Positions 1 through 4,054 of a stretch of DNA of 5,139 bases are shown in pieces (within the stretch, counting starts at the first letter, position 1; the number at the start of each line of letters is the position of its first letter). Source of the DNA: an uncultured Campylobacter sp. GTDB taxonomy: Bacteria > Campylobacterota > Campylobacteria > Campylobacterales > Campylobacteraceae. A program made the translations under genes and the position numbers. The notes beneath the pieces are model-generated. The model did no database searches, was not told the origin of the DNA, and saw only the letters and a program-made list of their open reading frames with translations. Location: assembly GCF_937973075.1 (NCBI RefSeq), contig NZ_CALBWL010000001.1, positions 1 to 5,139 on the forward strand, read 5' to 3'.

Positions 1-1
1 T

Positions 2-1546
2 TTAGACTATTTTTTAAGAAATGAATTTTCCGATGAATCGCAAACGATATTAAAAAATATAAATATGGATGAAAAATTTATAATATATCAAATTTTAACA
101 ATACCATTTGAAGCTATTGCAGATATTGATCTATTGTTTGAAAATATTCAAGATTCCAAAGACAGATTTGACGCTATGCAAGATTTTGATATTAACAACG
201 AGAAAATTAAAAATAAAATAGGACTATTTTTTGAAAATAATAATCCAAGCGATATTGCTATTTTTTTAAATTCCATAGGAAATGAATTAAATTTTAGATA
301 CATAAATGATGTTTTTAATACTTGGATAGATAAAGATATGGTAAAATTTATGGAATTATCCAAGCAAAATATAACAAATAAAGACTTAGATTGGAATATA
401 AAATTTACGCTTTATCAAAAAGGAATTTTAGTCCTAAGGTCAGAAGATATAAATCCAAATGCAACACATCAGGACTTATTTCATCTAATAAGAATTTCAT
501 TTATAGATAAAAATAATATGGTTAAAAATTTACACATCATTCTAGATATTATTGAGATATCTGCCATGGATAATAAAGGAAGCCTGGTAGAAAATATATT
601 AAGTAATATCCATTATTTAGGTGAATATTGTGATGAAATTTGCAATATTATTTACAGATGCCTAGAGTTGCTTTATAAAATTAAACAAGCTCCGAGCCTA
701 ACTCTATCTCTTTGGATATTGCCGTCATTAAAAGAAAACAATATCAATATGTTTTATAAAATTAAGAACATACTAGTACAATTCATAAAAAATCCATATA
801 TTATTATGGAAGATTATGAATTAAAGAAGCTATATAAAGTCATAGAATATGAGCTGAAAGGCATTCTTAAAATCTTACACCAAAAACTTACTTTTAAAAA
901 ATCAGATGGTTATTTTTTAAATTATTTTTCTAATTTAATAAGCAAAGATACAGCCAAGCCCAATGAAACAAAGCTGATTGGCGAATTTATCTCTAGCTAT
1001 GATGATTTCCGCTTTTTGTGCAATAAAGCTTATGAGTACTGCAAAGAAACCATATCTTACACAGACATGACAGAACTAGTAAATAAATACCAAGAATATA
1101 CTGGAAAATGGGAAAATAATAAAAAACCACTTAGAATAGACCCAGAATATTTCATTGATACAAGCAATGAAAGCTATGTTAAAAATTATTTTTCGCACCT
1201 TATAGATAAAAAGAATATAGAAAAATTGAAAATCCTATATAGGGCTATACCTGTTGAAAATAAATATACCGATATTATTGCAAAAATCCTAGATATTCTT
1301 GTAGATAATAAAATCGATATACAAGATATAAGCGAATATTTGCAAAGAGTTAATAAAATAAAAAGCTATTCTAGAGGCTTTTTAAGTAATAGTGAAGAAA
1401 TATTACAAGAGAAAGAATTTTTTAAAGATCTAAGAGAAAGAGTGAAAGATTGTGCTTTAAAAAATGAGATAGACAGTATCTTGTCATCATTGGCCTATAA
1501 AATCAAAATGGAAATAGAGCATGACAAAGAATGTTTTTTTGATTGA
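2..1546 (+). CDS. Large alpha-helical protein of unknown function, 5'-truncated by the window edge
   Basis: I do not recognise this protein. The frame is open from base 2, so 514 residues are visible. The first methionine in the window (position 65) has no ribosome site before it (the upstream bases are AAAAAATATAAAT), and 21 sense codons precede it in frame, so it is probably internal and the true start lies upstream. The product is rich in Ile, Leu, Lys, Asn and Glu and has no signal peptide or clear membrane segment, so it is probably cytoplasmic. Regularly spaced Leu/Ile/Phe/Tyr suggest a helical repeat (alpha-solenoid) fold. Two similar segments, YFLNYFSNLI (about visible residues 304-313) and YVKNYFSHLI (392-401), support internal repetition. 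No P-loop, nuclease or other catalytic motif is visible; such a domain could lie in the missing N-terminal part. The DNA is far more AT-rich than the genes after 2290. The last 26 bases overlap the downstream acetyltransferase gene, so the two are probably co-expressed. That this is the C-terminal sensor region of a larger multidomain protein is a guess only. Confidence 0.85.
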   Translation, partial: LDYFLRNEFSDESQTILKNINMDEKFIIYQILTIPFEAIADIDLLFENIQDSKDRFDAMQDFDINNEKIKNKIGLFFENNNPSDIAIFLNSIGNELNFRYINDVFNTWIDKDMVKFMELSKQNITNKDLDWNIKFTLYQKGILVLRSEDINPNATHQDLFHLIRISFIDKNNMVKNLHIILDIIEISAMDNKGSLVENILSNIHYLGEYCDEICNIIYRCLELLYKIKQAPSLTLSLWILPSLKENNINMFYKIKNILVQFIKNPYIIMEDYELKKLYKVIEYELKGILKILHQKLTFKKSDGYFLNYFSNLISKDTAKPNETKLIGEFISSYDDFRFLCNKAYEYCKETISYTDMTELVNKYQEYTGKWENNKKPLRIDPEYFIDTSNESYVKNYFSHLIDKKNIEKLKILYRAIPVENKYTDIIAKILDILVDNKIDIQDISEYLQRVNKIKSYSRGFLSNSEEILQEKEFFKDLRERVKDCALKNEIDSILSSLAYKIKMEIEHDKECFFD

Positions 1547-2000
1547 TGAGCAAGATGGTATTTTTTATAATAGTATAGCTGATTATATGGATCAAAGAGA
1601 TTACCTTGGCGTAGGAAGTTCATTTTGTTCAGAACAAAATAGATATTTGACAGCGAAAAATTTAGAAAATCTTACAGTTGGTTTTTTAGCATATACGGTT
1701 TTTAAATATAAAGAGGGCGATGTTGTTTATATAAACTACATTTATGTAAGATCTGATTTTAGACTAAAAGGCGCCATGAGAAGTTTGTTAGAAAAGTTAT
1801 ATGAAATAAAATCTCAAAAATACAAGGATGAAATACATAATTTTTTGTATATTTTATTGCCAGCGAATGATAACTTGTCGGCTATATATAAAAGACTTCA
1901 TTTTTTAGAACAAGATGAATTTTTAGAACAAATCATAATAGAGTTAAATCTGGATAAACTATATAAAGATAGCAAAAGTTTTATGTATAAACGAAACTAA
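1521..2000 (+). CDS. GNAT-family N-acetyltransferase, atypical
   Basis: This is a 159-residue protein with the outline of a Gcn5-related N-acetyltransferase, an enzyme fold that moves an acetyl group from acetyl-CoA to an amine. A strand (about residues 68-76, VVYINYIYV) leads into RLKGAM (81-86) and the helix RSLLEKLY (87-94), matching motif A with its acetyl-CoA pyrophosphate loop. A later LYILLPANDNLSAIYKRLHF (109-128) matches motif B, with Tyr123 where many GNATs have the general acid. Two departures stand out: the loop consensus R/Q-x-x-G-x-G/A ends in Met86, and the usual YxxLGF reads YKRLHF. The substrate is not predictable. The start at 1521 is the only good one because an in-frame TAG lies at 1515-1517. 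It overlaps the upstream gene by 26 bases, with only a weak GGA ribosome site about 8 bases away, suggesting translational coupling. GC content is very low, as in its partner. The length is normal for a single-domain GNAT. Confidence 0.75.
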   Translation: MTKNVFLIDEQDGIFYNSIADYMDQRDYLGVGSSFCSEQNRYLTAKNLENLTVGFLAYTVFKYKEGDVVYINYIYVRSDFRLKGAMRSLLEKLYEIKSQKYKDEIHNFLYILLPANDNLSAIYKRLHFLEQDEFLEQIIIELNLDKLYKDSKSFMYKRN

Positions 2001-2290
2001 CTAATTGGATAAAAGTCAAATAAAAACTTTAATTACAGATATGAACGAAGCTACACGATGTCTTTTGTAGCGTATAAATTTAAACCCTAAAACACATGAC
2101 GAGTTTAAATTTAAACAAACTTTCTGCAACGATAAAATTCCGCTCGGTTAAAATTTATCGCGATTTCAAATTTAAAGCTGCGTGTAAATTTTTATCCTTC
2201 GATACGCAAATTTTACCCTACCGCCCGCCTGCATTCGAGTCCGCCCTGTTTTACATTCGTCAAAATTTTAAGTAGAGTTCGAATAAAATT
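2001..2290. other. Non-coding transition zone between AT-rich and GC-rich DNA
   Basis: These 290 bases separate the convergent ends of the acetyltransferase gene and the minus-strand transporter gene. I find no convincing ORF, tRNA or strong terminator on either strand. Composition shifts gradually from the AT-rich left side to GC-richer sequence from about 2120. Short AAATTTAAA-type words recur, including a perfect 14-base palindrome at 2103-2116. A weak AT-only hairpin (AAAGT at 2012-2016 with ACTTT at 2026-2030) follows the acetyltransferase stop but lacks the GC stem and T-run of an intrinsic terminator. Confidence 0.6.
2103..2116. repeat. Perfect 14-bp palindrome GTTTAAATTTAAAC
   Basis: The sequence GTTTAAATTTAAAC is its own reverse complement. 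A matching half, AAATTTAAAC, lies just upstream at 2076-2085, giving a 10-bp inverted repeat between 2076-2085 and 2103-2112. Such words are common by chance in AT-rich Campylobacter spacers, so a binding-site or mobile-element role is not established. Confidence 0.5.
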
Positions 2291-3250
2291 TCACTCCTCA
2301 GGCACGCAAATTTCGCCGCGCCGCATCGCTTTTACCGTGCAAAAGCCCACGATACCTATAAAAACGCATAAGATAGCAAAACCCGCCGCTCCCGCAAACA
2401 AGAAAAATTTTATCCCGTTAAACTCGAACGCTCGCAAAAACGCGATGCTAGCCGCCGCCGTCGGGAAGGTAAACGCCCACCACGAGAGGAAAAATTTAAG
2501 TCGCAAAAAGCTTTTAAACATAAAAAGGATGAGAAGCGCGAAAAATAGCGTGACGTAGAGCATGATCTTTGCCGTCGCGTCAAAGCCGCCGGTGAGCTTG
2601 ACGTAGTCCAAAAACGCCATCGAGGGCAGCGCGATCACGATGAAAAGCGTCGGGATAAATTTCTGCGGCATCTGATCGTGAAAGATGATGCGGTAAAATA
2701 AAACCGCAAAAAGCACGGGCCAAAAAAATATCCCGATCGCAAAATAATACCACGCAAGCTCGCTCGCGGCGGGCGCGGCTAGCGGGACGAAGAGGTTGCC
2801 CACGATCGGGATAAACCACGCGGGGTTTGAGTGCGCGATCTGGACGTTATTTTTGATCCAAAATGAGACGACGTGCAGCGTGATAAAGGTCTGAAATGCC
2901 GTGCCCGCGCAAAAAAGCGCGTCGTAAACGGGCTCAAAGTCCCGCCAGAGCGAGGCGACTAAGAGCGTGCCGATCGAAAAGGCGGCGAAAAAATTTACCC
3001 GCACCGGATGGAAAAACTCCGCCTTGCAAGCTTGCGGGTATCTGATCAACTTTGCCGCGTAACAAGCGCAGATGAGCGCGTATGCTAGGCTCGCCGCGGC
3101 GCGTAAAATCTCAAAAACCGCGCCTGAGATGTCAAAGATTAAATTTAGCCGTTCGTATGCGAGAGCTAGCCCGCCAAGCCCCATAACTACGGTGTAAAAC
3201 ATGATCGGAAAGTGCTGCAGCCAGCTTGATTTTTCGTCCTGCGTTTTCAT
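2291..3250 (-). CDS. TDT/SLAC1-family (TehA-like) membrane transporter or anion channel
   Basis: This 319-residue, very hydrophobic protein has about ten predicted membrane helices, the usual size and layout of the TDT/SLAC1 family (tellurite-resistance protein TehA, C4-dicarboxylate transporters, plant SLAC1 anion channels). It should sit in the inner membrane and pass small anions or dicarboxylates; the true substrate cannot be read from sequence. Family-like stretches are the N-terminal HFPIMFYTVVMGLGGLALA (13-31), HPVRVNFFAAF (81-91), PAWFIPIVGNLFVPLA (143-158) and SWWAFTFPTAAASIAFLRA (256-274). The Phe in this last block is a candidate for the pore-occluding aromatic residue known in TehA and SLAC1; that assignment is inferred. 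The start at 3250 has a GAGGA ribosome site (3256-3260 on the plus strand) 5 bases away. The gene is monocistronic here and divergent from the small membrane protein at 3486. Its GC-rich codon use fits the genome core, unlike the genes before 2000. A tellurite role is only inherited from the family name. Confidence 0.88.
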   Translation of the reverse strand: MKTQDEKSSWLQHFPIMFYTVVMGLGGLALAYERLNLIFDISGAVFEILRAAASLAYALICACYAAKLIRYPQACKAEFFHPVRVNFFAAFSIGTLLVASLWRDFEPVYDALFCAGTAFQTFITLHVVSFWIKNNVQIAHSNPAWFIPIVGNLFVPLAAPAASELAWYYFAIGIFFWPVLFAVLFYRIIFHDQMPQKFIPTLFIVIALPSMAFLDYVKLTGGFDATAKIMLYVTLFFALLILFMFKSFLRLKFFLSWWAFTFPTAAASIAFLRAFEFNGIKFFLFAGAAGFAILCVFIGIVGFCTVKAMRRGEICVPEE

Positions 3251-3255
3251 ATTTT

Positions 3256-3260
3256 TCCTC
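3256..3260 (-). promoter_or_regulatory. Ribosome binding site of the TDT/SLAC1 gene
   Basis: On the minus strand the sequence reads GAGGA followed by five bases and ATG, a good Shine-Dalgarno match that fixes the start at 3250. Confidence 0.7.
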
Positions 3261-3271
3261 GTTTTTACTAA

Positions 3272-3288
3272 ATTTTAGCCGAATTTTA
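3272..3288 (-). promoter_or_regulatory. Candidate -10 boxes for the TDT/SLAC1 gene
   Basis: Two TAAAAT hexamers occur on the minus strand (3272-3277 and 3283-3288 in plus coordinates), 22-38 bases before the start codon. Campylobacter vegetative promoters are defined mainly by a TATAAT-like -10 box, so either could serve. No -35 box is clear, and TAAAAT is a frequent word in this genome, so this is weak support. Confidence 0.35.
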
Positions 3289-3294
3289 GCGCAA

Positions 3295-3316
3295 TTTCGG
3301 TGAGTTAGTCACGAAA
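3295..3316. repeat. Imperfect inverted repeat in the divergent promoter region
   Basis: TTTCGGTGA (3295-3303) and TCACGAAA (3309-3316) form an inverted repeat with one bulged base around a 5-base centre. A second copy of the arm in reverse orientation, TCACCGA, lies at 3354-3360. The position between two divergent genes would suit a regulator binding site, but no regulator is encoded in the window. Confidence 0.35.
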
Positions 3317-3379
3317 TAAATCAATGCTTAAAATATTTTGTAACTAAATTTTATCACCGAGCTTGTACGTAAAAGAAAA

Positions 3380-3385
3380 TATAAT
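3380..3385 (+). promoter_or_regulatory. TATAAT -10 box, candidate distal promoter
   Basis: A perfect TATAAT stands about 100 bases before the small membrane protein gene, in an A-rich context. No matching -35 box is seen at the usual distance. It could be a distal promoter for the 3486 gene or a chance match in AT-rich spacer. Confidence 0.3.
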
Positions 3386-3445
3386 TAAATAAAACCGAAT
3401 TTAATCAAGGCGCGTATGTCGTTACGTATCGTGCATTTTATGAAA

Positions 3446-3458
3446 TTTTTGGTATAAA
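3446..3458 (+). promoter_or_regulatory. Probable promoter of the DUF2892 gene
   Basis: TTTTTGGTATAAA gives a TATAAA -10 box at 3453-3458 preceded by a T-run and GG, a layout typical of Campylobacter sigma-70 promoters. Transcription would start near 3465, leaving a leader of about 20 bases that carries the ribosome site at 3474-3479. The 7-bp inverted repeat CGCGTAT (3411-3417) / ATACGCG (3458-3464) brackets this promoter and might be an operator; that is speculation. Confidence 0.5.
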
Positions 3459-3485
3459 TACGCGTAAAAAAGAAAGGAAAATGCA

Positions 3486-3659
3486 ATGCTAAGTAAAAAA
3501 ACTAGGATAATAAGAGCTCTGATCGGTCTGGCGATAATGATCGCGGGAGTCGCGTTTGGCAGCTGGTGGGGGCTAGTGGGACTCGTGCCGTTCATCGTGG
3601 GCGTCACGGGATTTTGCCCCGCTTGCTACTTTTTAAACCGCTGTTCGCTGAAGCGCTAA
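3486..3659 (+). CDS. Small YgaP-like DUF2892 membrane protein
   Basis: This 57-residue protein matches the short inner-membrane domain DUF2892 (the C-terminal membrane part of YgaP, often found as a stand-alone gene). A basic N-terminus (KKTRIIRA, residues 4-11) leads into a first hydrophobic helix (about 12-25), then WWGLVGLVPFIVGVTGF (27-43) as a second helix. It ends in a short cysteine-bearing tail. The family's typical C-terminal G-x-CP motif is present as GFCPACYFLNRCSLKR (42-57), here with three cysteines (44, 47, 53) and a CPAC pair. In other proteins the domain is sometimes fused to a rhodanese, but no rhodanese is encoded here. Its biochemical role is unknown; metal or sulfur handling is only suggested by the cysteines. 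The start is the ATG at 3486 with AAGGAA at 3474-3479; the ATG at 3481 meets a stop after three codons. Confidence 0.85.
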   Translation: MLSKKTRIIRALIGLAIMIAGVAFGSWWGLVGLVPFIVGVTGFCPACYFLNRCSLKR

Positions 3660-3702
3660 ATTTAGCCGCGGTATGCGGTTTTGCCGTGCGCCGAGAAAAT
3701 AA

Positions 3703-3822
3703 GCGCGATAAATTTTAGCGGCGAAGCGAACGAGCTTTAAATTTTAATTCTCCGCGCTTCGCCGGGGAGGGAGGGAATGTTAAATTTAAACTAGCCCTTT
3801 AAAGTCTAAAATTTTATCGCGC
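3703..3822. repeat. Nested inverted repeats (possible small repeat element)
   Basis: The outer arms are GCGCGATAAATTTTAG (3703-3718) and CTAAAATTTTATCGCGC (3806-3822), complementary over 16 bp with one extra T. The inner arms are CGGCGAAGCG (3719-3728) and CGCTTCGCCG (3755-3764), a perfect 10 bp. The two left arms are directly adjacent, making a 26-base left half. On the right, 41 bases separate the matching arms. In RNA this would form a long stem with a one-sided insertion. No ORF lies within. It could be a decayed palindromic repeat element or a structured 3' region of the upstream transcript. Confidence 0.6.
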
Positions 3823-3830
3823 AATACAAA

Positions 3831-3858
3831 GCGGTAAATTTAATGTGGTAAATTTAAT
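3831..3858. repeat. Tandem repeat, 2 x 14 nt
   Basis: GCGGTAAATTTAAT (3831-3844) is followed directly by GTGGTAAATTTAAT (3845-3858), identical at 13 of 14 positions. It looks like a recent slip-strand duplication in spacer DNA. Confidence 0.7.
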
Positions 3859-3926
3859 CTCGTGCCGCCGTCAATTGGCATGCCGCTAGCTATGTAAAAT
3901 TTTAGCGCGTGCCGCTTTCGGCGCTC
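3840..3926 (-). pseudogene. Possible remnant of a short-chain dehydrogenase C-terminus
   Basis: On the minus strand, one short frame reads 28 codons to a TAA stop (3840-3842). Its end is FYIASGMPIDGGTRLNLPH, which resembles the conserved C-terminal tail of short-chain dehydrogenases/reductases (typically YITGQ..PVDGG). A stop codon (3927-3929) lies immediately before this segment and no Rossmann-fold or YxxxK part is found nearby, so any gene would be reduced to its last exposed piece. The match is short, one residue shorter than the usual spacing, and lacks the typical TG. Chance resemblance is quite possible. Confidence 0.3.
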
Positions 3927-4013
3927 TTATTGGAGCTGGCTTGCGCTCCGCGCCCGCCAAAATCAAACTTCTATGATTAATTACACTTAGCCTCTTAAAA
4001 TTCATCTTAAATT

Positions 4014-4022
4014 TGCTAAAAT
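4014..4022 (+). promoter_or_regulatory. Promoter of the carboxyspermidine dehydrogenase gene
   Basis: TGCTAAAAT at 4014-4022 is an extended -10 element (TG, one base, TAAAAT). Transcription would begin near 4029 and give a leader of about 26 bases containing AAGGAG at 4044-4049, five bases before the ATG. Upstream DNA is AT-rich, and no -35 box is obvious. Confidence 0.5.
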
Positions 4023-4043
4023 TGCAGCAAAATTTAAAATTTA

Positions 4044-4049
4044 AAGGAG
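4044..4049 (+). promoter_or_regulatory. Strong ribosome binding site before 4055
   Basis: AAGGAG ends five bases before the ATG and fixes the start of the dehydrogenase. It follows a repeated AAATTTAA word (from about 4030 to 4043). Confidence 0.75.
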
Positions 4050-4054
4050 CTTAA

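Larger units (their letters stand above)
3660..4054. other. Long intergenic region with repeats and a possible gene remnant
   Basis: This 395-base stretch has no intact gene. It holds nested inverted repeats (3703-3822), a three-run G tract (GGGG, GGG, GGG at 3764-3775), a 14-nt tandem duplication (3831-3858) and a possible minus-strand dehydrogenase tail (3840-3926). It also holds two small GC hairpins (GTGCCG 3909-3914 with CGGCGC 3919-3924, and GGAGC 3932-3936 with GCTCC 3945-3949), and the promoter and leader of the gene at 4055. None of the hairpins is followed by a T-run, so no clear terminator of the 3486 gene is seen. Confidence 0.6.

Noticed and set aside
2002..2035. Terminator after the acetyltransferase gene (AAAGT/ACTTT with outer TAATT/AATTA)
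   Set aside because: The stem is almost pure A-T, interrupted by a five-base bulge, and not followed by a T-run, so it is too weak to call.
2337..2819. Plus-strand 73-codon and minus-strand 79-codon frames within the transporter gene
   Set aside because: Both overlap the TDT/SLAC1 coding frame completely, and their composition is that of out-of-frame translation.
3416..3457. 13-codon leader-like ORF (MSLRIVHFMKFLV) with an AAGG upstream
   Set aside because: It overlaps the better-supported promoter of the 3486 gene, so it would not be on that transcript, and so short a frame is expected by chance.
3422..3607. Minus-strand 61-codon frame opposite the small membrane protein
   Set aside because: It is antisense to the DUF2892 gene, which has a family match and a ribosome site; the frame is a shadow.
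3764..3775. G-quadruplex motif (GGGG-A-GGG-A-GGG)
   Set aside because: Only three G-runs of three or more are present; a canonical intramolecular quadruplex needs four, and no fourth run is close by.
3909..3949. Two small GC hairpins as intrinsic terminators
   Set aside because: Stems are 5-6 bp with no following T-run on either strand, and they lie about 250 bases past the nearest stop codon.
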